DNA of 64,000 nt from Rhizobium herbae (GTDB lineage: Bacteria; Pseudomonadota; Alphaproteobacteria; Rhizobiales; Rhizobiaceae), in assembly GCF_019511375.1 (NCBI RefSeq), contig NZ_JAEUAO010000002.1, positions 992,001 through 1,056,000 on the forward strand, read 5' to 3'. The position numbers were made by a program, and so were the translations under genes. Positions 56,428 through 64,000 of the stretch are shown piece after piece. Every line of letters begins with the position of its first letter. The first letter of the stretch is position 1. Under the pieces are notes generated by a model. The model was not told the DNA's origin. It searched no databases and worked only from the letters and a program-made list of their open reading frames with translations.

Positions 56428-57318
56428 ATGGCCGTCGATACATCCCCGCGCAGTACCACCTGGACCTATGTCGACGGCGAGTGGCTTTCCGGCAATCCGC
56501 CGCTGATCGGCCCGACCTCGCATGCCATGTGGCTCGGCTCGACGGTGTTCGACGGCGCCCGCTGGTTCGACGGCATCGCGCCCGATCTCGACCTGCATTG
56601 CCAGCGCGTCAACCGCTCGGCCTTAGCGCTCGGCCTCAAGCCCGTGGTGACGGCCGAGGATATCGAGGCTCTTGCCTGGGAGGGCTGCAAGAAATTCGAC
56701 GGCAAGACCGCCGTCTACATCAAGCCGATGTACTGGGGCGAGCATGGCTCGGCAGGAAGCGTCGTCACGGTCGATCCGGAATCGACCCGTTTCGCGCTCT
56801 GCCTGTTCGAGGCGCCGATGGGCGGCGGCCACGGCGGCATGTCGGTCACCGTTTCCCCCTTCCGCCGGCCGACGATCGAATGCATGCCGACCGATGCCAA
56901 GGCCGGCTGCCTCTACCCCAACAACGGCCGCATCCTGGCCGAGGCCCGCACGCGCGGCTTCGACAATGCGCTGGTGCGCGACATGCTCGGCAATATCGCC
57001 GAGACCGGCTCGTCAAACGTCTTCATGGTCAAGGACGGCGTCGTCTTCACGCCGGCCGCCAACAGGACCTTCCTCGCCGGCATCACCCGCTTGCGCGTCA
57101 TGACACTGCTGCGCGACGCCGGCTTCGACGTGGTCGAGACCACCCTGACCCTTTCCGATTTCGAAACCGCCGACGAAATCTTCACCACCGGCAACTATTC
57201 CAAGGTCGTCCCCGTCACCCGCCTCGACGACCGCGACCTGCAATCAGGCCCGATCGCCGCCAAGGCGAAGGATTTGTACATGGACTGGGCGCACTCGACG
57301 GGCCGGCAGGATTTGTGA
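56428..57318 (+). CDS. branched-chain amino acid aminotransferase family protein (class IV)
   Basis: A 296-residue PLP enzyme. The family patterns are LGSTVFDGARWFDG near the start, the lysine region DAKAGCLYPNNGRILAEART, and NIAETGSSNVFMVKDG with the PLP-contacting Glu. The C-terminus has TRLRVMTLLRDAGF and DEIFTTGNYSKVVPV. Relatives act on branched-chain amino acids or on D-amino acids. The start at 56428 follows CAGGAG. A damaged copy of this gene lies at 60013-60423. Confidence 0.88.
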   Translation: MAVDTSPRSTTWTYVDGEWLSGNPPLIGPTSHAMWLGSTVFDGARWFDGIAPDLDLHCQRVNRSALALGLKPVVTAEDIEALAWEGCKKFDGKTAVYIKPMYWGEHGSAGSVVTVDPESTRFALCLFEAPMGGGHGGMSVTVSPFRRPTIECMPTDAKAGCLYPNNGRILAEARTRGFDNALVRDMLGNIAETGSSNVFMVKDGVVFTPAANRTFLAGITRLRVMTLLRDAGFDVVETTLTLSDFETADEIFTTGNYSKVVPVTRLDDRDLQSGPIAAKAKDLYMDWAHSTGRQDL

Positions 57319-57540
57319 GGATGCCGCCATCCGCGCGGCAAGCGGATGGCTTCTTCCTGGCGGCAGGGCAGGCTCTGGCCCGAAGCTGCCGGTTGCCGAT
57401 CTCGGTGCAAATGACCGCTTCGCGCCAAAATGAGACGCCGACCGTATCACGGCGCCGAGCCAGGAGCCTGCTACGTTCGCTCCGCCAGGTATCCTGGTTT
57501 CAACGCATGTTTGGGTGGCCGCCTGCAGGTCAGCCGCACC

Positions 57541-58242
57541 TTAACCGTTAACGTTTTCCTTGACGTGGGGGTGGGCATTCAGGGCGGAAGCGATGTGCAG
57601 TACACCGAGTTCGGGACTGGTCAGTATCGGCACGCTGGTCTCGGACATCTCATTCAGGGCATTTGCCATCGATGCCTGGGCAAGAACAACCACATCGACG
57701 CTGTCAACGAGAGAGGCAAGACCTTGGCGGATCATTGCATCATGTGCCGCCCTGTCCCCGCTTCGCAATTTATCAAACGCCCCCTCACAAAGACGGCTGG
57801 TCAGCGAGACATTGAGACCCATCGTCTCGGCGTGGCGTTCTATCAAGCCGGTCGTCGGGCGCAGCGTGGACGCCAGGGTCGCCAGGACGCCAATTCGGCT
57901 GCCACGCCGTAGCGCCTCGATTGCCATCCCATCATCAACGCGGAAGAGCGGTACGGGGCACAGGGGCAGCGCGGCGTCGACAGCAGGGCCGAGTGAGGAA
58001 CACGTGACGAGCACTGCCGAGGCCCCTGCATCCACCGCAGACCAAATCTGAGTCAAAAGCCGCCGCATCGTCTGATGGGATAGCGCGCCTTCGCGGATCG
58101 TGTTCGCCAACAAACTCTCATCCACCATGTTGAACGAGCGCCAGTCCCGCAGATGCAGACCTACGAGGTCATTGAACACGGGAATGATGCCGGGGACCGT
58201 ATGGATCATCGCGAGCTTGGGGAGCTCATTGTCAGTCGTCAT
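57541..58242 (-). CDS. aspartate/glutamate racemase-family protein lacking the second Cys
   Basis: A 233-residue protein of the Asp/Glu/hydantoin racemase fold. The first catalytic Cys is present (VLVTCSSLGPA). At the second site, where racemases have a Cys, the sequence is VVVLAQASMANAL, so only one catalytic thiol is visible. True racemase activity is therefore doubtful, and a decarboxylase- or isomerase-like role is possible. It lies between the aminotransferase gene and a FAD dehydrogenase gene. Confidence 0.8.
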   Translation of the reverse strand: MTTDNELPKLAMIHTVPGIIPVFNDLVGLHLRDWRSFNMVDESLLANTIREGALSHQTMRRLLTQIWSAVDAGASAVLVTCSSLGPAVDAALPLCPVPLFRVDDGMAIEALRRGSRIGVLATLASTLRPTTGLIERHAETMGLNVSLTSRLCEGAFDKLRSGDRAAHDAMIRQGLASLVDSVDVVVLAQASMANALNEMSETSVPILTSPELGVLHIASALNAHPHVKENVNG

Positions 58243-58635
58243 GGCGTTTAGACTCTGCTTCTGTTCGTGCCGCTCTTCATTTTAGACTGATGCAGGCGGG
58301 AATGAATGAGACCGATTGAACCTGTCCTTAGCCCGTAATGGCTCAAGATACGCTGCCGACAATGTTCCTTAGCCTATCGTGCCCAGCGCGGCAGTTTTGA
58401 CTGTTGCCACCACCGAAACGGAATTTTCCGCTGCCTGCGCATCCCCACTCGATGCATTCTGCGCACCGACCTCAGATAGCTTTTGGGCTCATGCCGAGGT
58501 CGCACGATGATAGAAAACTCTGGTCCAGGTGACCAAGGATAAAGGTCTTTAGAGCAGCACTTCGTCCACCGTTCCCTGCCGAAAGGCAGCAAAGACTGCC
58601 GAATGTCTCGGCCCAATCACTTCAGGACAGCCTCC
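58243..58635. other. divergent intergenic region
   Basis: About 390 bases between the racemase-family gene (minus) and the FAD oxidoreductase gene (plus). It should carry both promoters. No open frame with a ribosome site or recognisable product is seen, and no transposon remnant was recognised. Confidence 0.4.
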
Positions 58636-59958
58636 ATGTCTCCTCTTCTCAAACGAATACACAGCGATCAAGAGCTTCCCGCCAAGGCGGATGTCGTCGT
58701 CATCGGTGGCGGCATTATCGGTGCAACGGCGGCATTTTTGCTCGCAGAGCGGGGCCTGTCGGTTGCCTTGGTCGAAAAGGGTCGCGTCGGCTGCGAACAG
58801 TCGAGCCGCAATTGGGGTTGGTGTCGCCAGCAGAATCGCGATGAGCGGGAGCTGCCGCTATCAGGCGTCGCCTTGCAGCTGTGGAGTGAGTTTCAGTCCA
58901 AGATCGGCGAGGATGTCGGATTTCGCCGATGCGGTTTGCTCTACGCGACAGATAACCCGAAGCAGCTGGCCGAATGGGAAAGCTGGCGTGACTTGGCCCG
59001 GCGCTTCAACGTCAATACCAGGATGCTGAGCGCCGAAGAGGCCGCTGCGGCGATCCCGGCCAACGGCCGCCGATGGCTCGGTGGGGTCCATTCCGTCGAC
59101 GATGGCAAGGGCGAGCCTTCGATAGCAGCGCCGACGATCGCCGAGGGTGCTCGGAAATTCGGCGCGACGATCCACCAGGAATGTGCTGCGCGAGGCCTTG
59201 ACCTGGCGAACGGGGCGGTGTCCGGTGTGATCACCGAAAAAGGCCTGATCCGAACAGAGGCGGTCCTCTGCGCGGGCGGTGCATGGACGTCGATGTTTTG
59301 CCGCCAACACGGCGTGCTCTTTCCGCAAGCAAGCGTGCGTCAGACCGCTCTTCGTACCCGGCCCATGGCCAATCTTGGTGAGGCGATCTATACGCCGGAA
59401 GTTGCGCTCACCCGCAGGTTGGACGGCAGCTACACGCTTGCGATCAGCGGCCGAGCGATGCTCGACATCACGCCACAAGGCCTTCGCTATGCGCGCTGGT
59501 TCATGCCTATGTTCGTGAAGCGTCTGAAGGCGGTCCAGTTCGGGATCGGCGAATCCTTTTTCAAGGGTCCGGAGGCGTTCGGAAGCTGGAGCGGGAGTGG
59601 GATATCGCCCTTCGAGAAGACGCGCATACTTGACCCGTCTCCGAACCGTCGGACGGCCGCCGCCATCTTGAAGCGGGTGAAGGAGCAGTTTCCAGCTTTG
59701 GCTGGAGTGGAAATCGCCGACAGCTGGGGAGCCTATGTGGATTTCACTCCCGATGCGGTGCCGGTCATCTCGCAGGCCGATGGCGTAAAAGGCCTATATT
59801 TGGCCGCGGGATGCTCTGGTCATGGCTTCGGACTTGGACCCGGCATCGGCAGATTGGCGGCCGACCTGGTTACGAACGATACGCCCTGCATCGATCCCAC
59901 ACCCTTCCGCCTGTCGCGACTCGTCGACGGTTCGAAAATCAAAGTGGGCGCAATCTGA
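58636..59958 (+). CDS. FAD-dependent oxidoreductase (D-amino acid dehydrogenase-like)
   Basis: A 440-residue FAD enzyme of the DAO/DadA group. The N-terminal FAD loop is VVVIGGGIIGATAAFLLAE followed by VEKGRVGCEQSSRNWGWCRQ. The C-terminal FAD-binding signature is WGAYVDFTPDAVPVI with LAAGCSGHGFGLGPGIGRL. The enzyme probably oxidises an amine or a D-amino acid. The start at 58636 has AGGA upstream; an ATG at 58603 would add 11 residues. It sits beside a racemase-family gene, which suggests D-amino acid use. Confidence 0.88.
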   Translation: MSPLLKRIHSDQELPAKADVVVIGGGIIGATAAFLLAERGLSVALVEKGRVGCEQSSRNWGWCRQQNRDERELPLSGVALQLWSEFQSKIGEDVGFRRCGLLYATDNPKQLAEWESWRDLARRFNVNTRMLSAEEAAAAIPANGRRWLGGVHSVDDGKGEPSIAAPTIAEGARKFGATIHQECAARGLDLANGAVSGVITEKGLIRTEAVLCAGGAWTSMFCRQHGVLFPQASVRQTALRTRPMANLGEAIYTPEVALTRRLDGSYTLAISGRAMLDITPQGLRYARWFMPMFVKRLKAVQFGIGESFFKGPEAFGSWSGSGISPFEKTRILDPSPNRRTAAAILKRVKEQFPALAGVEIADSWGAYVDFTPDAVPVISQADGVKGLYLAAGCSGHGFGLGPGIGRLAADLVTNDTPCIDPTPFRLSRLVDGSKIKVGAI

Positions 59959-60012
59959 TTGGTGAGCCGATCGCGGGAAAGCCTTGAGATGATGGATTAC
60001 GATGTGATCGTC

Positions 60013-60423
60013 GGCGGAGCGGCTGCGCCCGCTGGTTCGACGGCATCGCGCCGGATCTCGACCTTCATTGCCAGCGCATCAAACCGCTCGGCGCTGGCGC
60101 TCGGTCTCAAGCCCGTGTCAAACGTCTTCATGGTCAAGGACGGCGTGGTCTTCACGCCGGCCGCCAACAAGACCTTCCTCGCCGGCATCACCCGCTTGCG
60201 CGTCATGACGCTGCTGCGCGACGCCGGCTTCGACGTGGTGGAGACCACCCTGACGCTCTCCGATTTCGAAACCGCCGACGAAATCTTCACCACCGGCAAC
60301 TATTCCAAGGTCGTCCCCGTCACCCGCCTCGACGACCGCGACCTGCAATCAGGCCCGATCGCCGCCAAGGCGAAGGATTTGTACATGGACTGGGCGCACT
60401 CGACGGGCCGGCAGGATTTGTGA
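60013..60423 (+). pseudogene. broken second copy of the class IV aminotransferase gene
   Basis: The sequence matches 56428-57318 at high identity. It begins around GCCCGCTGGTTCGACGG (parent about 56557), so the 5' end is missing. An extra A in ATCAAACCGCTC (60078-60089; parent GTCAACCGCTC) shifts the frame. Parent bases 56647-57012 (366 bases) are deleted at 60116, with a two-base microhomology. From 60119 to the stop at 60423 it is nearly identical, and similarity continues about 90 bases past the stop. A chimeric frame from 59959 is open, but its first 50 residues are not aminotransferase. Confidence 0.9.
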
Positions 60424-60548
60424 GGACGCTGCAGGTCAGCCACCTGCGCGGCAAGCGGATGGCTTCTTGGCGACAGGGGGGCAAGGGACTGGCTCTGGCC
60501 CCCGTTGCGGACTCTACCAGACTGCAGCGCCTTGCCCCTAATTAGCCT

Positions 60549-60656
60549 CTAAAGCATGTCGCGCAAAAGTGTGCAGCGGTTTTGCGCAAACGACATGCGT
60601 AAAAACACAGACCTGAAGCGCGACAAGCGTATCTGAAAGATCGCGATGCGCTTTAG
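60549..60656. repeat. 108-base MITE-like palindromic element
   Basis: The ends CTAAAGC and GCTTTAG are perfect inverted repeats. Inside, GCATGTCG (60554-60561) pairs with CGACATGC (60591-60598) and CGCAAAA pairs with TTTTGCG around a short loop. The sequence is of the kind repeated between genes in Rhizobium and Agrobacterium. Its right end supplies the stop codon of the hydrolase gene that ends at 60653. Confidence 0.75.
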
Positions 60657-61462
60657 TCCCGACGAAAGAATGCCGCCAGTTGTGCTTTGACCTTTCCAGC
60701 CCGTTCGACGGGGACCATATGTGTTTCGCCGTCAAACATCACCAGCTTGGCCGCGGGAATGGCTTGAGCTGCCATTGGCATCGTTCCGGCGAAAAACTGG
60801 TCCCGGCTTCCTCCGATGATCAGCGTGTCTGCGGTCACACTCTTGAGGTCCGATGCGGGCAGCTCGCTTTTCAGCATTGCCTCCAGATACCGGACGATAA
60901 CCTCACGCCGGCCAAGCTTGCTGACGAGGCGGTTGCCTCCCAGGCCGATGCGAAACCAAAGCAACAGGTTGAGCCACGGTCTGCGGAAGACGGAGGTAAA
61001 TTCCTGTATCAGCGGTTTCAAGAGGCCCTTGCGCGCCAGTTCGGCTTGCCGGATGAGCCTTAGCCGGCCATCGGTGGAGAATTCATGGGCGCCGGCCATC
61101 AGCACCAGCTTGCCGACGCTGTCAGGGAAGCGAGTGGCGACATGCGCAGCAACGACCGCTCCGTAGGAGATGCCCAACAGCGTCGATTGGCGGCCGAAGT
61201 GCTGCAGGATGACGGCGTTGATATCACGCGCAAGCCCTGCAACCGAGAGGTTGGCCGGCGCCGGATCGTAGCCAATGAGGACAAAGCTGCGGTTGTCGGG
61301 CAGGATGCGGGCAATACGTCTCGCATCCTTGGCAAGGCGCGCGCTGTCAGGCTTCATCATGAAACCCTGTCCGCCACTAATCACGAGGATTGGATCGCGA
61401 TCGGTGCCGACTTTTGCATAGGGCAACCGCCCCAGGAACAAGCCTGTTTCGATGTTGTGCAT
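60653..61462 (-). CDS. alpha/beta hydrolase
   Basis: A 269-residue hydrolase. The nucleophile elbow is LLGISYGAVVAA (GxSxG), the oxyanion stretch is ILVISGGQGF, the acid is in IIGGSRDQFF, and the His is in DGETHMVPVERAG. There is no signal peptide. The substrate is unknown. The TAA stop lies inside the terminal repeat of the adjacent 108-base element, so an insertion there may have changed the C-terminus. Confidence 0.87.
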   Translation of the reverse strand: MHNIETGLFLGRLPYAKVGTDRDPILVISGGQGFMMKPDSARLAKDARRIARILPDNRSFVLIGYDPAPANLSVAGLARDINAVILQHFGRQSTLLGISYGAVVAAHVATRFPDSVGKLVLMAGAHEFSTDGRLRLIRQAELARKGLLKPLIQEFTSVFRRPWLNLLLWFRIGLGGNRLVSKLGRREVIVRYLEAMLKSELPASDLKSVTADTLIIGGSRDQFFAGTMPMAAQAIPAAKLVMFDGETHMVPVERAGKVKAQLAAFFRRD

Positions 61463-61767
61463 GGACTGTGGCCGGCGCTTGCCGACCCCTCCTTGAACTT
61501 GGGCTGCCGGGCCAGCGGTCGCGCCGGTGGCTTCTATATCGGAGCCCGAAAAATCGAGTTTACAGTCCCATAGGCGTGCTCGTGCCGATGGCCATTTCTG
61601 GCTCCGAAGGTGACATCTATGCGATTGAATCGAATAGCGCGAGCCACATTGTTCGGCGGTTCTGGCACGCCTTGAACCAAGTCGCTCCTAAAGCCTGTTG
61701 ATGATAGCAATTTGGCATAAAAGATGGAATGATCGTCCTGCGGTTGCGCCAAATTCGGGGACAAGTC
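61463..61767. other. intergenic region at the edge of the AT-rich island
   Basis: About 300 bases in which base composition drops from the genome norm towards AT-rich sequence. No gene is supported. The last 30 bases hold the GGGGA ribosome site for the GTG start at 61768. Confidence 0.4.
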
Positions 61768-63066
61768 GTGAATTCCACAAGTAAGGGTAATAGGCTCGAA
61801 GACGACTTCCATCGATTTCTGCTCGACCAACAAAGTCGGGGAGAGCTTGTTTTTGAAACGTATCCGCCAACGAACTGCAAAATTTTTAAAAAGAAAAAGT
61901 ATTTCTGCAAAGAGAGGGACGACGACGTTGAGTTCGACGTTGTTGTTGAAGTCTATCGCCAAGGCGGCTTGGAGCCCCATCTATCCGTCGTTTTCGAGTG
62001 TAAGAATTACAGCGGCAATGTTCCCGAAACGGCTGTGAACGACTTCTCAGCGAAGATCGGTCGTATATTCAAACACGCACACAAAGGTATCATTGTCGTG
62101 TCCTCACAACTGCAATCTGGAGCGGACAAGGTCGCCAGAAGCAGCAAAATGGGTATCGTGAAATACGACGAGAACGGCCTGGATATCATTGCCGAGCGCC
62201 GAGGAGGGTTAAGTCTCGAAAATAACTTTGTAGAGTCGCAAATCTTCCGGAACGAGCACCCCGGCAAGTCCTTAAAATTCTCTGGCTATCATGATGGATG
62301 CTTTTTTGGTTCCATCGCGCAATTCTTGCGAAGTCTTGATCCAGAGCTGTCTGTTGGTAGTGGAAGCGCTAATCACACCGCCCCGACTGCCGTTCGATAC
62401 GTTCCCGTCTACGATATAAAGAAATCTGCTCGAGCTATTCTGGAGCAAATCGGTTACCAAGGTGGTCGGGTCGATCTTCAACAAATATGCGATGAACTGT
62501 CCATAGACCTGCAGTTCACAAATCATTTGGTCAAGGATGCAGATGGCAACTTGATATTAGGATCGGCAAACTTCACCCGCAGATTAATTCAAATAAATGC
62601 CCACGAAGACGGAAATCGCGAACGATTTACTATCGGACATGAAATTGGTCATTTTTGTTTGAAACACGATGGGTATTTGCGATCGGAAAACGTAATTGAG
62701 AGCGATTTGCTTATCCACAGTCAGAGTAAGAAAAGTCTTAATTATGAACGCCTTGAGTTCCAGGCAAATGCATTCTCCTCGGAACTGATCCTGCCTGATC
62801 GGCCATTCTCCATTAAGACTGCTGAATATAGACGTGACCTCGACATCAGGGACAGAGGACATGGGTATATCTTCGTTGATGATCAGCCTTGGAACTATCA
62901 GGCATACAATGAGTTGCTGTCGCGGTTATCATCGCATTTTGAGGTATCAAAACAAGCGATTGAGATAAAGTTTAAGAATATGGGGTGGCTTAACGATCAA
63001 AGAAAGAAGTATGAAGCTTCATCTGCTTTCGGGGCACTCGAAAATCTCACTTCATTTCGACGGTAG
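61768..63066 (+). CDS. PD-(D/E)XK nuclease domain fused to ImmA/IrrE zinc peptidase
   Basis: A 432-residue protein with two recognisable parts. Residues about 8-140 look like an Mrr-type PD-(D/E)XK nuclease: Glu11 in NRLEDDFHRFL, Asp57 in EFDVVVEV, Glu77-x-Lys79 in VVFECKNYSGNV, then HKGIIVVSSQLQSGADK. Residues about 215-410 are an ImmA/IrrE peptidase with zinc motif HEIGH (291-295) and the downstream EFQANAFSSELILP. GTG at 61768 has GGGGA upstream; an ATG at 61729 would add 13 residues. The gene is much more AT-rich than its neighbours, which suggests transfer. No helix-turn-helix repressor partner is adjacent. Confidence 0.85.
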   Translation: MNSTSKGNRLEDDFHRFLLDQQSRGELVFETYPPTNCKIFKKKKYFCKERDDDVEFDVVVEVYRQGGLEPHLSVVFECKNYSGNVPETAVNDFSAKIGRIFKHAHKGIIVVSSQLQSGADKVARSSKMGIVKYDENGLDIIAERRGGLSLENNFVESQIFRNEHPGKSLKFSGYHDGCFFGSIAQFLRSLDPELSVGSGSANHTAPTAVRYVPVYDIKKSARAILEQIGYQGGRVDLQQICDELSIDLQFTNHLVKDADGNLILGSANFTRRLIQINAHEDGNRERFTIGHEIGHFCLKHDGYLRSENVIESDLLIHSQSKKSLNYERLEFQANAFSSELILPDRPFSIKTAEYRRDLDIRDRGHGYIFVDDQPWNYQAYNELLSRLSSHFEVSKQAIEIKFKNMGWLNDQRKKYEASSAFGALENLTSFRR

Positions 63067-63274
63067 GCGAGATCGAGCAATCGATTCACAGCCCATCCGT
63101 CCGTGCGATCACGTGCTCAATGACCGCTTCCGACCCACCAAGCCTCCCTCCGGATCCGCGGGAAAGTCTCCACTCCGCACCCCCACTACGCAAATGACGG
63201 GTTGAGCTCGCATCCCGCAATGGCTATCTGGTGCGTCTCAAGAAAACCTCCGCAGGCACAAGGCGTATCCCGGC

Positions 63275-64000
63275 ATGATCCCAGAATTCCTCGTCACCCA
63301 TTCCGGTGGCTTCCATGCCGACGAGCTGTTGTCCAGCGTCGTCCTCACCCGGCTTTTCCCTGAGGCGCGCATCGTCCGCAGCCGGGCGCCGGAATGGCTC
63401 GCAGCCCGTCAAGACCGCATCATCTACGATGTCGGCGGCGCCTATGATCCCGATGCGCGCATCTTCGATCATCATCAGCGCGGTGCGCCGCTGCGCGACG
63501 ACGGCCAGCCCTACAGTTCGTTCGGATTGGTCTGGAAGCACTATGGCCGCGACTATCTCGCCGCCTGCGGTGTTCCGCAAGCGCATGTCGAGACGATCCA
63601 TGGCTCTTTCGATACGAGCTTCGTGCTGCCGGTCGACCTGGTCGACAATGGAGCGCTCAGCCCCGCCGTTGCCGGAAAGCTGGCGGGGCTCACCTTGCCT
63701 GCGCTGTTGGAAACCTTGAAGCCCGTCTTCGACGAGACCGATCCTGAAGCCGACGATCGCGCTTTCCACGTGGCATTGGCCGTTGCCCGCAGTCTCGTCG
63801 AGGCAAGGATCGCCCAGAGTGCCGCCAAGCTGCGGGCCGAGGCGCTGGTGCACCAGGCGATCGTGGCGGCGGGCGAAGCGCGTGTCCTCGAGCTGCCGAT
63901 GGGGATGCCGTTCCGTCCCGCCATCGTCAAGGCGGGCGCCGACCACCTGCTGTTCGTCGTCCATCCGCGCGACAGGGATTGGTGCCTGACCACCATCCGC
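63275..64000 (+). CDS. MYG1 family protein (3' end outside window)
   Basis: Residues 1-242 of a predicted metal-dependent phosphoesterase of the MYG1/DHH-like group. The metal-binding motifs are THSGGFHADE near the N-terminus, VGGAYDPDARIFDHHQRGAP (DHH-type) and later HGSFDTSF. In eukaryotes MYG1 is an RNA 3'-5' exonuclease, and the bacterial role is not settled. The frame is open to the window end, so the C-terminus is missing. Composition returns to the genome norm here. Confidence 0.9.
   Translation, partial: MIPEFLVTHSGGFHADELLSSVVLTRLFPEARIVRSRAPEWLAARQDRIIYDVGGAYDPDARIFDHHQRGAPLRDDGQPYSSFGLVWKHYGRDYLAACGVPQAHVETIHGSFDTSFVLPVDLVDNGALSPAVAGKLAGLTLPALLETLKPVFDETDPEADDRAFHVALAVARSLVEARIAQSAAKLRAEALVHQAIVAAGEARVLELPMGMPFRPAIVKAGADHLLFVVHPRDRDWCLTTIR

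Noticed and set aside
59959-60423. A 154-codon plus-strand frame read as a new protein
   Set aside because: Its last 100 residues are the C-terminus of the aminotransferase and its first 50 come from the frameshifted remnant of the same gene, so it is better explained as a broken copy.
61534-61980. A minus-strand frame of 148 codons at the start of the nuclease-peptidase gene
   Set aside because: It overlaps the well-supported start region of the fusion gene on the other strand and shows no domain.

Overview
The window looks like chromosomal DNA of a high-GC alphaproteobacterium of the Rhizobiales, most likely Rhizobiaceae (Rhizobium, Agrobacterium or Ensifer type). The reasons are the gene order betI-betC-betB-betA with a choline sulfatase, a class 3 (Rhizobium etli ReAII type) L-asparaginase, a twin-arginine parallel beta-helix protein of the TIGR03808 type, APS-type CysH with CysD and CysN, and dispersed palindromic intergenic repeats of the kind common in rhizobia. 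No taxonomic search was possible, so this is inference from gene content.

Layout. 1-7 kb: the 3' part of pyruvate phosphate dikinase, an exported alpha/beta hydrolase, small envelope proteins, a DUF1499 membrane protein, and a compact minus-strand run of cupin, metallo-beta-lactamase-fold hydrolase, DCC-family protein and a truncated dehydrogenase remnant. 7-12 kb: tRNA-Gln(UUG), tRNA-Pro(CGG), small envelope proteins, a frameshifted DUF2938 gene and a first RTX protein. 12-18 kb: the assimilatory sulfate reduction genes cysH-cysD-cysN, two small envelope genes, a second RTX protein and a toxin-antitoxin pair. 18-24 kb: the betICBA operon, which turns choline-O-sulfate and choline into glycine betaine, with a perfect inverted repeat upstream of betI. 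24-31 kb: HdeD-like protein, an EAL-CBS-GGDEF protein, quinone oxidoreductase, a candidate structured small RNA, a second toxin-antitoxin pair, asparaginase and a glutathione transferase. 31-45 kb: regulators (LysR, AraC, OhrR, MarR), a PAS-GAF-GGDEF-EAL protein, an L,D-transpeptidase, the ohrR/ohr peroxide defence pair and a HerA-like ATPase. 45-56 kb: mostly metabolic enzymes, an MFS exporter with a divergent LysR regulator, and an EF-G-like protein whose GTPase motifs are degenerate.

56-64 kb is the most mosaic part. An intact branched-chain-type aminotransferase gene is followed by a racemase-family gene and a D-amino-acid-dehydrogenase-like gene, and then by a broken second copy of the aminotransferase with a frameshift and a 366-base internal deletion. 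After a 108-base repeat element and an alpha/beta hydrolase comes an AT-rich gene with codon use unlike its neighbours. It encodes a predicted PD-(D/E)XK (Mrr-like) nuclease domain fused to an ImmA/IrrE zinc peptidase. This is the best candidate in the window for an undescribed stress or defence protein. The window ends inside a MYG1-family gene.

Functional links: choline sulfatase releases sulfate and the cys genes reduce sulfate to sulfide, so the two clusters could serve the same nutrient. Cyclic-di-GMP turnover proteins, RTX proteins and an L,D-transpeptidase point to surface and envelope biology. Four small regulators (BetI, OhrR, a MarR protein and a toxin-antitoxin pair) have palindromes at their own promoters, which suggests autoregulation.
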